The notes: generated by a model from the sequence alone, not told the origin. A stretch of DNA of 64,000 nt from an uncultured Actinomycetes bacterium (GCA_903870905.1 CAIQEU010000011.1:1-64000), one strand, 5' to 3'. Positions 8,238-16,803 are shown, numbered from the stretch's first letter. A program made the numbers and translations.

Positions 8238-9190
8238 GTCGCCACCCAAGAGAGCGAGGGCACCAGAGCCGAACTCCAGCAGACCCGACCTGACGACGTC
8301 ACCCACAAGACGGCGAGGCCACGATCTTCAGCCTCCGCAGTAATTCCGTCCGCACCGTTCAAGAACAACGCTTTCGACCAGACTTCGCAATCGACGGGTT
8401 GCGCGCCAACCACCGTGACCGCGCTGAGTCCGGTGCCGCCCGGTCGTCCTGTCCGAGGATCGATGAGGTGGTGGACCGGCATTCCCGCAGCCGTCCACGA
8501 CCGAACCCGAATCGACGAGGTCATGATCGCTCCTCCCTCGCAGTGCAGAACGGCGACGAGCTCTCCTTCACGGTGGGGATCTTCAATGCCAATCGGCATC
8601 GGCACGGCGTCGCCGATGACCACCACGTCACCACCGGCGTTCACGACACCGAGCACGCCGTGCGCACTCAGGAGTTCACCTGCCATCGCCAGTGCGTAGC
8701 CCTTGGCGATCCCGCCGAGGTCGAGGGGAAATTCCTGCGGCGCGAGGAGACGGGCACCTCGACCAATGACCGGGTGCGGGAAGGATTCGGGGAGCGCCAC
8801 TGACGGAGGGATGGCCGTTCGCTCCCTGACCGCTGCGAAGGTTCGGTCGTAGCCGAGGGCGCAGAGTGCATCGTGCACTCGGGGATCGAATCGACCGTCG
8901 GTTGAGGCGAAGCCCCACATGGCGGCATCGAGAACCTCGACGAGGAGGTCGCTCGCGACGAACGGCTCGACCGAACGATTCCACCGAGCGAGTTCTGCTG
9001 AGGGGTCGAATCGAGAGCAGGCACGTTCGACGGCGCGCACCGCGGCGACGACCTGGTCGACGAGCATTCGGTTCCTGCCATCTGAACGATCGAGGCTCAC
9101 CGTCCACGTCGATGCCATCGCTCGAAACGAGGTCGACTGCAAGATGTCAAGCTCAGCGGTAGGCACCGGAGGCTCCCGACGTCGCGACAA
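8234..9190 (-). CDS. apbE: FAD:protein FMN transferase
   Basis: ApbE attaches FMN covalently to Ser/Thr of outside flavoproteins using FAD. Seen over 318 residues: early SFRAMASTWTVSL strand, the ERACSRFDPSAELARWN block, the FAD/Mg region PLDLGGIAKGYALA, GGDVVVIG, and the C-terminal HLIDPRTGRPGG. No lipobox or signal peptide is apparent, so the protein may act in the cytoplasm or be exported in an unusual way. The start could be the codon at 9190 or the GTG at 9166, which has GGAG just before it. It overlaps the upstream small secreted-protein gene by 38 bases and the downstream ferric-reductase-like gene by 4. No canonical FMN-binding-domain target is in the window. Confidence 0.9.
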   Translation of the reverse strand: MSRRREPPVPTAELDILQSTSFRAMASTWTVSLDRSDGRNRMLVDQVVAAVRAVERACSRFDPSAELARWNRSVEPFVASDLLVEVLDAAMWGFASTDGRFDPRVHDALCALGYDRTFAAVRERTAIPPSVALPESFPHPVIGRGARLLAPQEFPLDLGGIAKGYALAMAGELLSAHGVLGVVNAGGDVVVIGDAVPMPIGIEDPHREGELVAVLHCEGGAIMTSSIRVRSWTAAGMPVHHLIDPRTGRPGGTGLSAVTVVGAQPVDCEVWSKALFLNGADGITAEAEDRGLAVLWVTSSGRVCWSSALVPSLSWVAT

Positions 9191-9566
9191 CTGCAGGAGC
9201 GGTCGTTGTGGTCACCTGCTGCACGTGGGTGGTCTGCGTGGTCGCCGACGTCGCCGGAGGCGGAGCACCTCCCGTCGAGACCGGGGCGATCGTCGCTCGA
9301 GGCGTCGCCTGCGCCGCAGCTCGCGCCCGAGCGAGGGCTCGCTCGGCAGCGGCGATGCGCGCTTCGAGTGCCTGAACTGCCTTTGTTGCTGCGACCGTGG
9401 ACGGAGGCGCCGGTGTCATCCGCTGCGTTGCCGTCGTCGACGATGTCGACGACGTCGCTGCGGGCGCAACTGATGCAGCAACCCATGACAGCGCCAGCGC
9501 TGTCGTCCCGATGCTGGCAACGAGTGACGCAGGACCGGCGATCGATGGTTTCTTCGAGGTGGTCAT
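9153..9566 (-). CDS. small membrane-anchored or secreted Ala/Thr-rich protein
   Basis: A 137-residue protein: hydrophobic segment near residues 12-35, a Thr/Ser-rich linker, a short charged Ala/Arg coiled coil (VQALEARIAAAERALARARA, about 55-80), then a Pro/Thr/Ser-rich tail. The extreme C-terminus reads VVATSGASGAYR; S130-G-A-S133 resembles the core of an ApbE flavinylation site (Dxx(S/T)GA(S/T)) but lacks the Asp. It is the third-last gene of the operon and its end overlaps apbE. Its coiled coil resembles that of the protein encoded just upstream, so the two may be paralogues. I do not recognise a named family; low complexity makes homology hard to judge. Confidence 0.65.
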   Translation of the reverse strand: MTTSKKPSIAGPASLVASIGTTALALSWVAASVAPAATSSTSSTTATQRMTPAPPSTVAATKAVQALEARIAAAERALARARAAAQATPRATIAPVSTGGAPPPATSATTQTTHVQQVTTTTAPAVVATSGASGAYR

Positions 9567-10012
9567 CGGTCGCCGCCATCCCCGGAGGTCCCGTCGTTCG
9601 ACGATCCACCTCCCCCGTCGTCACCCCAAGGTGTCGACGATGGACCTGACGCATCGCCGTTCGACGTGGACACGGTCGTGGTGGTCGATGGAGGAGTCGT
9701 GGCCGCCGACACTGGGCGGAGCGCTGTCGTCGTTCCGGTAACGCCTTGCGTGGCTGGGGCGGAGACGGAGACACCCTTCGCCGCTTGCGCAGCACGCGCT
9801 CGAGCCGCAGTTCGCTCCGCTTCCAGTGCTGCCGTGAGCGCCCGTTCTCGGGCGGCGAGCGCTCGCAACGTTGGCCCGGAGTTCGCGGTGACTGCGGTGG
9901 TCGTTGGAGCCAACGGTGCTCGAACGGGGGTTGCCCCATGGTGGCTGGCGAGCACGGTCATCGACGCAACCGTCGTCAGCCCCACCACGGTCATCACGGT
10001 CGAACGAATCAT
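9563..10012 (-). CDS. small secreted Thr/Gly-rich protein with Ala/Arg coiled coil
   Basis: A 149-residue protein with a signal peptide or anchor (about residues 5-25), a Thr/Pro linker, a coiled-coil stretch (LRALAARERALTAALEAERT and ARARAAQAAKG, about 49-80) and a Gly/Ser/Asp-rich tail from about residue 120. ATG at 10012 follows AAGGAGG, a strong ribosome site, so this is the first gene of the apbE operon. Its stop overlaps the next start by four bases (ATGA). The layout copies that of the next gene product. Function unknown; the fixed neighbourhood suggests an outside partner of the ferric-reductase-like protein. Confidence 0.6.
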   Translation of the reverse strand: MIRSTVMTVVGLTTVASMTVLASHHGATPVRAPLAPTTTAVTANSGPTLRALAARERALTAALEAERTAARARAAQAAKGVSVSAPATQGVTGTTTALRPVSAATTPPSTTTTVSTSNGDASGPSSTPWGDDGGGGSSNDGTSGDGGDR

Positions 10013-10156
10013 GGTGCCTCCTTCAAGGCGTCTGCAGGAACGCTTCCATTGTCACGGTTGAAGACGCGCGATAGGTAAGAAGCAGGCCGGTTTCCTGAAG
10101 GTCGACTGAGGGACGGAGATTCCTCCCCTACGCTTGCCCCTCGGAGGTTTGCCCCA

Positions 10157-11242
10157 ATGGCCCTGCAGCTCGGAATCGTCGGACTCCCCAACGTTGGGAA
10201 GTCCACCTTGTTCAACGCCCTCACCGCCAACGACGTCTTGGCCGCGAACTACCCCTTCGCGACGATCGAGCCCAACGTCGGCGTGGTCGAAGTCCCCGAC
10301 GCCCGCCTCGGTGTTCTGGCTGAGATCTTCAGCTCTGGACGACTCGTGCCTGCGGTCACCACCTTCGTCGACATCGCTGGCATCGTTCGAGGAGCCTCGG
10401 TCGGCGAAGGCCTCGGCAACAAATTCTTGGCTGCCATTCGTGAGTCCGATGCCATCTGCCAAGTCGTGCGTGCCTTCGACGATGACGACGTCATCCACGT
10501 TGACGGCGCGGTCAGCCCGGCGAGCGACATCGAAACCATCAACACCGAACTGATCTTGGCCGACCTCCAGACCATTGACGCACGTCTCCCGAAGCTCGAG
10601 AAGGAAGCCAAGCGCGCTCCCGAACTCGCCGATCAGCTGAAGGCGACCCAGCAAGCCCGGGCCATCTTGGATGGTGGTCGAACGGTGTCCGCCGCTGCTG
10701 CGGCTGGCGAGGTTTCCCTCGAGCACTTGGCCGACCTCCACCTCCTCACCGCCAAGCCATTCCTCTACGTCTTCAACGTCGACGAAGGCCAGCTCGCCGA
10801 TACCGAGCTCCACGCCAACCTCGCGCAACTCGTCGCACCCGCCGAAGCCGTCGTGCTGTGTGCGCAGCTCGAAGCAGAGCTCTCCCAGCTCGACCCTGAC
10901 GACGCCGCAGAATTGCTCTCGAGCTACGGCCAGGGTGAGCCTGGCCTCAACCGCCTCATCCGCCAGGGCTTCGCCACGCTCGGCCTCCAGACCTACCTGA
11001 CCGCTGGCCCCATGGAGGCCCGGGCCTGGACGATCAAGGTGGGTGCAACTGCCCCAGAGGCTGCAGGTGTGATCCACACCGACTTCCAACGCGGCTTCAT
11101 CAAAGCTGAAGTCGTTTCCTTCGCCGACCTCATTGCCGCAGGTTCCATGACCGCAGCCAAGGCAGCTGGCAAGGTCCGCATGGAGGGCAAGGAGTACGTG
11201 ATGGCTGATGGCGATGTCGTCGAGTTCCGATTCAACGTCTGA
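10157..11242 (+). CDS. ychF: ribosome-binding ATPase YchF
   Basis: A 361-residue Obg-family P-loop protein that prefers ATP and binds the ribosome. Seen: G1 [15 protein letters not shown] at the N-terminus, switch region [11 protein letters not shown], the atypical G4 region YVFNVDEGQ in place of NKxD, a helical insert (about 120-200), and the C-terminal TGS domain ending DVVEFRFNV. Length is typical. ATG at 10157 follows GGAGG by nine bases, and TACGCT at 10129-10134 is a likely -10. The SRPBCC gene starts eight bases after the stop with its own GAGGAG, so they probably share a transcript. Confidence 0.95.
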   Translation: MALQLGIVGLPNVGKSTLFNALTANDVLAANYPFATIEPNVGVVEVPDARLGVLAEIFSSGRLVPAVTTFVDIAGIVRGASVGEGLGNKFLAAIRESDAICQVVRAFDDDDVIHVDGAVSPASDIETINTELILADLQTIDARLPKLEKEAKRAPELADQLKATQQARAILDGGRTVSAAAAAGEVSLEHLADLHLLTAKPFLYVFNVDEGQLADTELHANLAQLVAPAEAVVLCAQLEAELSQLDPDDAAELLSSYGQGEPGLNRLIRQGFATLGLQTYLTAGPMEARAWTIKVGATAPEAAGVIHTDFQRGFIKAEVVSFADLIAAGSMTAAKAAGKVRMEGKEYVMADGDVVEFRFNV

Positions 11243-11250
11243 GGAGACCC

Positions 11251-11727
11251 ATGGACGAGCACCTGCTCTACAGCGTCGAGCGCATGTTCGATGTCCCGGT
11301 AAACGTCATGTGGTCCGCGTGGACGACGGCGTCTGCGCTGGAGGCGTGGTACCACCCAACCGAACTCTCCGTCGTGCCAGGTTCTGCAACATCTGAGGCC
11401 ACCGTTGGTGGCGCCTGGTCAATCGGCATCGACGCCTCGAAATTCGGCTTCACGCCCTACTTCTACGGCCAGTACACCGAGGTCGTTCCCCATGAGCGAC
11501 TCCGGCACACCATGCACTACACCGAATCAGCCGAGGCGTTCGCCGCAGCAGAGAAGACCACGCCCTTCCACGAGATCGAGATCGACTTCAGCGAGGACGA
11601 GGGCGGCACCACGGTGACCTTCCGCCAGATTGGCGACCTCCCCGACGACGAAGCCGCTCGGGCGAAGGCCGGCATGGAGAGCTACTTCGATTCGCTCGCT
11701 GCGTACCTCGCCGAGGCCGCGACCTGA
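11251..11727 (+). CDS. SRPBCC/AHSA1-type ligand-binding protein
   Basis: A 158-residue protein of the START/Bet v1-like superfamily (activator of Hsp90 ATPase homologue 1-like). Seen: the opening VERMFDVPVNVMWSAWTTAS followed by LEAWYHP, typical of this group in which a helix caps a hydrophobic pocket; later GGTTVTFRQIGDLPDDEA and the long C-terminal helix. Ligand unknown; members bind lipids or act as stress-related proteins, and many are uncharacterised. ATG at 11251 has GAGGAG upstream and lies eight bases behind ychF. Codon use fits the neighbours. Confidence 0.8.
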   Translation: MDEHLLYSVERMFDVPVNVMWSAWTTASALEAWYHPTELSVVPGSATSEATVGGAWSIGIDASKFGFTPYFYGQYTEVVPHERLRHTMHYTESAEAFAAAEKTTPFHEIEIDFSEDEGGTTVTFRQIGDLPDDEAARAKAGMESYFDSLAAYLAEAAT

Positions 11728-11770
11728 GGGCATCCTCGGAGGCGTCGGTCGAATCCCAATGCCGCCTTGC

Positions 11771-11863
11771 TAGAGTGGTGGTGTTGTGCCGTCGAGCCCA
11801 GAGGGGCGGGCAAACGCAGACCACGTCCCGGCCGCGCGCCCAGTTCCTCTTGGAGGTACCACC
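11771..11863 (+). promoter_or_regulatory. ahcY promoter and 5' leader
   Basis: TAGAGT at 11771-11776 is a plausible -10, placing the transcript start near 11783 and giving a leader of about 80 bases. The leader is GC-rich, with a GCCC-AGAG-GGGC hairpin at 11796-11807, and TGGAGG at 11851-11856 before the ATG. ahcY in actinobacteria is sometimes controlled by an S-adenosylhomocysteine riboswitch, but I could not match the conserved core of that RNA here. Confidence 0.35.
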
Positions 11864-13309
11864 ATGTCCCTGTCTCCGTCCGACTACCGAGTCGCTGACC
11901 TCTCCCTCGCCGAGTTCGGCCGCAAGGAGATCGAACTCGCCCAAGTGGAGATGCCCGGCCTCATGGCCATGCGTGCCGAATTCGGTGCCGCCAAGCCACT
12001 CGCTGGCGCACGCATCACCGGTTCGCTCCACATGACCATTCAGACCGCGGTCTTGATCGAGACCCTCGCCGAGCTCGGTGCTGACGTACGTTGGGCATCC
12101 TGCAACATCTTCTCCACCCAAGACCACGCTGCTGCTGCCGTCGTCGTTGGTACGCACGGAACTCCCGACGCCCCAGCGGGCATCCCGGTCTTTGCCTGGA
12201 AGGGTGAGACCTTGGAGGAGTACTGGTGGTGCACTGAGCAGGCCATCGTGTGGCCGAACCACGCTGGTCCGACCATGATCTTGGACGACGGTGGCGACGC
12301 CACCTTGCTCGTCCACAAGGGCGTGGAGTTCGAGGGCAAGGGCTTCGTCCCCGCTCCAGACACCGCAGACTCCGAGGAGTACGCGATCGTCCTCGAGTTG
12401 CTCACCCGCTCCGTTGCCGCCTTCCCAACCCGCTACACCGAGATGGTCAAGGACATCGTCGGCGTCTCTGAGGAGACCACCACCGGCGTGCACCGTCTCT
12501 ATGAGATGCAGCGCAGCGGCGAGCTCCTGTTCCCTGCCATCAACGTCAACGACGCGGTCACCAAGTCCAAGTTCGACAACAAGTACGGCTGCCGTCACTC
12601 GCTCATCGACGGCCTCAACCGTGCCGTCGACGTCCTCATCGGCGGCAAGCTCGCCGTCGTGTGCGGCTACGGCGACGTCGGCAAGGGCTGTGCCGACTCA
12701 CTGCGAGGCCAAGGCGCTCGAGTGGTCGTCACCGAGATCGATCCCATCTGCGCCCTCCAGGCCGCCATGGACGGCTACGAGGTCAACACCTTGGAGAACG
12801 TCCTCAGTCGCGCCGACATCATCATCACCGCAACCGGCAACAAGGGTGTCGTGACGGTGGAGCACATGGCCCAGATGAAGCACCAGGCCATCGTCGCCAA
12901 CATTGGCCACTTCGACAACGAAATCGACATCTTGGGGCTCACCAACTTCCCCGGCATTGTCCGCAACACCATCAAGCCGCAGGTCGACGCCTGGATCTTC
13001 CCCGACGGCCACAGCATCATCATGCTGTCTGAAGGACGCCTCATGAACCTCGGCAACGCCACTGGCCACCCGAGCTTCGTGATGTCGAACTCCTTCACCA
13101 ACCAGACCATGGCCCAGATGGAGCTGTTCGCCAATGCCAGCGCGTACGAGGCCAAGGTCTACGTGCTCCCGAAGCACCTGGACGAGAAGGTGGCGCTCTT
13201 GCACTTGGACGCCCTCGGCGTGCACCTCACCAAGCTCTCCAAGGAGCAGGCGGAGTACATCGGCGTCGACGTGGACGGCCCCTTCAAGCCCGACACCTAC
13301 CGCTACTAA
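11864..13309 (+). CDS. ahcY: adenosylhomocysteinase
   Basis: Hydrolyses S-adenosylhomocysteine to homocysteine and adenosine, relieving product inhibition of methyltransferases and returning sulfur to methionine. The 481-residue product has [15 protein letters not shown], the catalytic [18 protein letters not shown] segment (Lys and Asp), NAD-binding [16 protein letters not shown] and the family C-terminus KPDTYRY. The frame is open upstream to 11786, but TGGAGG lies seven bases before the ATG at 11864 and the family starts here. A long hairpin just past the stop probably ends the transcript. Confidence 0.97.
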   Translation: MSLSPSDYRVADLSLAEFGRKEIELAQVEMPGLMAMRAEFGAAKPLAGARITGSLHMTIQTAVLIETLAELGADVRWASCNIFSTQDHAAAAVVVGTHGTPDAPAGIPVFAWKGETLEEYWWCTEQAIVWPNHAGPTMILDDGGDATLLVHKGVEFEGKGFVPAPDTADSEEYAIVLELLTRSVAAFPTRYTEMVKDIVGVSEETTTGVHRLYEMQRSGELLFPAINVNDAVTKSKFDNKYGCRHSLIDGLNRAVDVLIGGKLAVVCGYGDVGKGCADSLRGQGARVVVTEIDPICALQAAMDGYEVNTLENVLSRADIIITATGNKGVVTVEHMAQMKHQAIVANIGHFDNEIDILGLTNFPGIVRNTIKPQVDAWIFPDGHSIIMLSEGRLMNLGNATGHPSFVMSNSFTNQTMAQMELFANASAYEAKVYVLPKHLDEKVALLHLDALGVHLTKLSKEQAEYIGVDVDGPFKPDTYRY

Positions 13310-13326
13310 TTCCCTGGTCGCACTGC

Positions 13327-13361
13327 GACCTCTTCGCTCAGCCGAGGCGAGCGAAGAGGTC
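13327..13361. terminator. 13-bp stem hairpin between convergent genes
   Basis: GACCTCTTCGCTC at 13327-13339 pairs perfectly with GAGCGAAGAGGTC at 13349-13361 across a nine-base loop. It starts 18 bases after the ahcY stop and can act in either direction. There is no T-run. The right arm and part of the left arm are the last codons (about DDDLFARLG) of the convergent deacetylase gene, so the coding end is also the terminator. Confidence 0.7.
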
Positions 13362-14168
13362 GTCGTCGACCCCGGTGCCGCCGGTCAGGTCGAGCACTCG
13401 CACGAACGCCTCTCGGCCGAAGATTGAGGCGAATCGTTCCTCGGGCATCGTCAAGAAGAACGAGTTGGCCGTTTGGGAGCCGTGGGCGGCCAAGGCATTG
13501 CGCTTTGCCGCTGCGTAGGCCGACGTGTCGATGATGGCCCCAATGGCGGCGTCATCGGTTCCAAGATCGACGCTCGGCGTCTCGTTCTCCCCCGGACCTT
13601 CTGCGTCCGCAGCCGCGATCTCGGCTTGGAACTGTGCCATCCAGGACTTCGGGATTGCGGTGTAGAAGAGCTTCTTCACCGTTGACCCCGTTTCGGCAAT
13701 TGCCGCCAACGTGATCCGGTTGGCTTGGATGTGGTCCGGGTGTCCGTAGAAGCCATTCTCGTCGTAGGTCACGATGACGTCTGGCTGGTACTGCTCGATG
13801 AGGGCGGCGAGTCGAGCGGCGGCCTCGGCAACCGGGGTGTTCCAGAACGCTCCCTGCGCGTCGTTCTGCGGCCACCCCATCATCCCTGAGTCGCGATAGC
13901 GAAGTTCGTGGAGGTGGGTGATGCCGAGGATCGCTGCAGCATTAGCCAGCTCCTCGTGACGATGGGCGACGACTGCCTCAGGATCGTGGTCATCGTGCTC
14001 GGGGTTGCGACCATCGGGACTGTCACCGAGTGCCCCGTCGGTGCAGGTGACGAGCACGGTCGTGATGCCACGAGCGTGGGCGTCGGCCAAGATTCCCCCC
14101 GTCATCGACGCTTCATCGTCGGGGTGGGCGTGGACGGCCATGAGGGTGAGCGCTGCGGTGGTCATCAC
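13338..14168 (-). CDS. PIG-L family (MshB/Mca-like) Zn-dependent deacetylase 1
   Basis: A 276-residue LmbE/PIG-L protein. Zinc and catalytic motifs are intact: HAHPDDE near the N-terminus and YGHPDH in the middle, with RDSGMMGW before it as in MshB and Mca. MshB deacetylates GlcNAc-inositol in mycothiol synthesis, and Mca cleaves mycothiol conjugates; which activity applies cannot be told. ATG at 14168 or 14165 serves as start. It follows the second PIG-L gene by 30 bases and is last of the unit that begins with the magnesium genes. Confidence 0.85.
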   Translation of the reverse strand: MMTTAALTLMAVHAHPDDEASMTGGILADAHARGITTVLVTCTDGALGDSPDGRNPEHDDHDPEAVVAHRHEELANAAAILGITHLHELRYRDSGMMGWPQNDAQGAFWNTPVAEAAARLAALIEQYQPDVIVTYDENGFYGHPDHIQANRITLAAIAETGSTVKKLFYTAIPKSWMAQFQAEIAAADAEGPGENETPSVDLGTDDAAIGAIIDTSAYAAAKRNALAAHGSQTANSFFLTMPEERFASIFGREAFVRVLDLTGGTGVDDDLFARLG

Positions 14169-14198
14169 CGAACCCTAGCGAGCAGCGCGAGGCGCCAA

Positions 14199-14987
14199 TC
14201 AGATCTCGGTGGCGAGTGGAGCGCCGGTGGCGTATCCCTTGGTGTAGACCTCAGCGCCGAGCATGGCGGTGAACTGCTCGTCGTCCATCCCCAAGAAGAA
14301 GTGGTTGTCGAGCTGGCTCGAGTGCGCGGCGATCGCCGAACGCTTAGTGGCGGCAAACTCCCGCACGTCGAGGAGGAGGCAGATCTCTTCATCGGTGGAG
14401 CCGAACTCCCCCATGTCGGTCACCCACTGGGGCAGGTCTCCGCCGTCACCGAGGCTGGCTGAAATCGCCGCCACGGCAGACCGAGCCACCGTCACGAAGA
14501 GGAGCTCTGGCTGAGAACTCGACAGCTCCACGGCGCGTACCGTGGCCTCATGGGCCTTGATGTGGTCAGGGTGGCCGTAGACGCCGTGTCGGTCGTAGGT
14601 CACGACGACATCGGGATGGTGGCGGTCGATCTCTCCGGCGAGTTGGTGCGCAACGACGTCGAGGGGTTGGCGGACGAAGGCCTCGGGCCAGGAGTTGACC
14701 TCCCAACCCCGCATCCCGGAGTCGTAGTAGTCCAAGGTGACGAGGTGATCAACACCGAGCGTCGCCACTGAGTCGCGAAGATCGCCCTTTCGTTGCACCG
14801 CGGTCGCTGCTGGATCGTGCCCCTCGGTACCGACTTCGACGTGGCCGGGTGAGTAGCCCCATCGCCCATCCGTGCAGCAGATCACCCCGGTCCACGCACC
14901 GAGTGCGTGTTGGCGAGCGAGCAGGCCGCCGGTGAAGAGCGCCTCATCGTCAGGGTGGGCGTGGATGCAGAGTACTGATGTCGCCAT
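14199..14987 (-). CDS. PIG-L family (MshB/Mca-like) Zn-dependent deacetylase 2
   Basis: A 262-residue paralogue of the next gene, with HAHPDDE, YDSGMRGW, VVTYDRHGVYGHPDH and the C-terminal AIAAHSSQLDNHFFLGM block also seen in its neighbour. The shared pattern points to a local duplication followed by divergence. The frame is open far upstream (to 16088) only because it shadows the transporter gene; the real start is ATG at 14987, two bases after the transporter stop, so the genes are closely coupled. Likely thiol or amino-sugar metabolism, cytoplasmic. Confidence 0.85.
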   Translation of the reverse strand: MATSVLCIHAHPDDEALFTGGLLARQHALGAWTGVICCTDGRWGYSPGHVEVGTEGHDPAATAVQRKGDLRDSVATLGVDHLVTLDYYDSGMRGWEVNSWPEAFVRQPLDVVAHQLAGEIDRHHPDVVVTYDRHGVYGHPDHIKAHEATVRAVELSSSQPELLFVTVARSAVAAISASLGDGGDLPQWVTDMGEFGSTDEEICLLLDVREFAATKRSAIAAHSSQLDNHFFLGMDDEQFTAMLGAEVYTKGYATGAPLATEI

Positions 14988-14989
14988 CG

Positions 14990-16603
14990 TTAGTGGCCTC
15001 CTCCCGTCAGTGTGACGGATTTCACGAACAACATGATGATCGAGATCACCATGTAGGCGCCCATCGCGTACATGGTGATCCGGCGTGGCACCGACCACTC
15101 CGGTCGGTCGAGGAGCGCCGCTGGCGGCATGCGCCACAGTTCGCGCCGACCGTCGTACTCCACCGGCGAGCGCGGGTTCCGCCGACGGTAGAGGAGCAGA
15201 CTCACGACGACGACCACAAATCCAATGCCGAGGACCCACGCGAAGACCTGCAGGAGCGCAACGACGTCGAGGTGGGGGAAGATCGTCGTGAAGGTCAGCA
15301 AGAACGACAGGACGAACAGCACGGCGATGACGAGGCCGGCGACCAGGTTGAGCCAGGTCTTGTTCACCCACGGGCCGAGTACGCCGCGGTCGTTGCACAA
15401 CAACAACAAGAAGATGGTCGATGCCGGTAGCAAGATGCCGGCCAGGGCCTGCACCGCGGTCACGATCAAACCGAGCGGTGCGCCGGGAATGAGGATGAGG
15501 AAAGCGGCGAGTCCGACGAGCGCCGCGAAGGTCGCGTAGAACGCCTTCGCATCTCGCCAGCCGTTGTTGAGTGAGACCGACACCGTCAAGACATCGCCAA
15601 CGGCGTAGGACGTGGTGAGCGTGACTGCAGCGGCGCCGATGAGCGACGCGTTGAACAGCACCAGTGCGAAGAACGCTCCCGCCAACCGAGAGACGTGGTG
15701 GGCCAACGCGTTGGCGACACCGAGACCATCGGTGAAGTGGCCAGCGGTGGCGGTTCCCGCAGTTGCTGCAGCAACCGTCGAGACGAGCAGGATCGCTGCG
15801 CCGACCACCACCAACGAGCCGAGGAGGGTGTCGACCCGCTCGTAGTTGACGAAGCGAGTGGTGATTTTCTTGTCGACGATGTTGGACTGCTGGAAGAACA
15901 GCTGCCAGGGGGCAATCGTGGTCCCAATGATGGCGATGATGAGGAGCACCGAGGTCGACGTCGCTCCCCCGTTGATGTGCGGTGTCACCAGCGAATGCCC
16001 CATGGCGTGCAGGGAGATATGGGACTGGAATGCCAACGGGATCACGAGGAAGTTGGCGATGACGAAGACGAACATGAAGCGCTCCCAAGAGCGGAAGCTT
16101 CCCGTTGCCGTCATGAGGACGAGGCCGACTGCAGCGACCGGTACCGAGAGGTACTTCGAAATCCCGAAGTACTCGAGGGAGAGTCCAATCCCAATGAACT
16201 CAGTGGCGATCGTGAGGAAGTTGAGGAGGAACAGGTCCCCTGCGGAGAACCATGCCCACCCTCGGCCGAACCGCTCTCGGATGAGCTTGGCGTGGCCGAC
16301 ACCGGTAATGGCTCCGAGGCGGACCACCATCTCTTGGTTGATGACGAGCACCGGGATGAGGAGGGGGAGGACCCACAGCAGCGAGTAGCCGAAATCCTGC
16401 CCTGCCTGGGAGTAGGTCGAGATGCCACCGGCGTCGTTGTCGCCGACCATGACAATGAGCCCGGGTCCGAGAATCGCGAAGAACGTGAGGAGCCGCCGCT
16501 TCCAGGTTTGACGCTCGCCCATGGTGACTTCAGTGATTGAGCCGAAGGCCCCATGGATCGGGGTGTGATGATGGTGGTGGTGCTGGTCGTGTTCACTCCC
16601 CAT
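14990..16603 (-). CDS. NRAMP-related divalent metal (probably Mg2+) transporter
   Basis: A 537-residue protein with about 11 membrane spans and a His-rich cytoplasmic N-terminus (six His in a row from residue 8). The first-helix metal motif DPGN of true Mn/Fe NRAMP proteins reads D57-A-G-G60, and the sixth-helix MPHN reads A231-P-W-Q234. Keeping Asp while losing Asn and the soft Met ligand is what is described for NRAMP-related magnesium transporters (NRMT), so Mg2+ (or Mn2+) is the likelier substrate. ATG at 16603 follows AGGAGG by about five bases. A gene for an MgtE-type regulatory protein lies 200 bases upstream, and a structured leader fills the gap. Confidence 0.85.
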   Translation of the reverse strand: MGSEHDQHHHHHHTPIHGAFGSITEVTMGERQTWKRRLLTFFAILGPGLIVMVGDNDAGGISTYSQAGQDFGYSLLWVLPLLIPVLVINQEMVVRLGAITGVGHAKLIRERFGRGWAWFSAGDLFLLNFLTIATEFIGIGLSLEYFGISKYLSVPVAAVGLVLMTATGSFRSWERFMFVFVIANFLVIPLAFQSHISLHAMGHSLVTPHINGGATSTSVLLIIAIIGTTIAPWQLFFQQSNIVDKKITTRFVNYERVDTLLGSLVVVGAAILLVSTVAAATAGTATAGHFTDGLGVANALAHHVSRLAGAFFALVLFNASLIGAAAVTLTTSYAVGDVLTVSVSLNNGWRDAKAFYATFAALVGLAAFLILIPGAPLGLIVTAVQALAGILLPASTIFLLLLCNDRGVLGPWVNKTWLNLVAGLVIAVLFVLSFLLTFTTIFPHLDVVALLQVFAWVLGIGFVVVVVSLLLYRRRNPRSPVEYDGRRELWRMPPAALLDRPEWSVPRRITMYAMGAYMVISIIMLFVKSVTLTGGGH

Positions 16604-16803
16604 GGGTCCTCCTCTCGATCAATCGTGCGGCCAGTCCGTGTCATGCCCGGCCGATCGAGGGGCGACCTCAGTGGTCGCTGGAGATCAGCGCGAGACCATC
16701 CTCCAAGACGCCGTGCGTCTCGGAGGGCGAGATTGATGGGGGCCGCTGTCGTCGCTCGTCGAGCGACTCCGGTCCAAGGTGCGGTAGCGAACGACGGTGG
16801 TCC
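16604..16803 (-). ncRNA. structured intergenic leader upstream of the NRAMP-like gene (candidate cis-regulatory RNA)
   Basis: This 200-base gap between co-directional genes has no credible ORF. Two strong hairpins are visible: a 7-bp perfect stem with a three-base loop at 16751-16767 (GTCGCTC/GAGCGAC), and a 12-pair stem at 16700-16726 (CCTCC-AGACGC paired with GCGTCT-GGAGG, with one G-T pair). CCATC at 16696-16700 and GATGG at 16735-16739 could close the second hairpin. I could not match the M-box core or the yybP-ykoY manganese riboswitch. It could be a metal-sensing leader, an attenuator, or a processing site. Confidence 0.4.

Noticed and set aside
9563-9640. Flavinylation site in the tail of the first small secreted protein (DGTSGDGG)
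   Set aside because: No Ala-Ser/Thr follows the SG, so the ApbE consensus fails.
11777-11863. S-adenosylhomocysteine riboswitch before ahcY
   Set aside because: The position is right, but the conserved core sequence of that RNA could not be matched; only a short hairpin is seen. A covariance search is needed to decide.
14199-16088. A 629-codon minus-strand frame joining deacetylase 2 to a region upstream
   Set aside because: The upper part lies out of frame inside the NRAMP-like gene and has no family features; the PIG-L domain starts at 14987.
16604-16803. M-box magnesium or yybP-ykoY manganese riboswitch
   Set aside because: Neither conserved core was found by eye; kept only as an unclassified structured leader.
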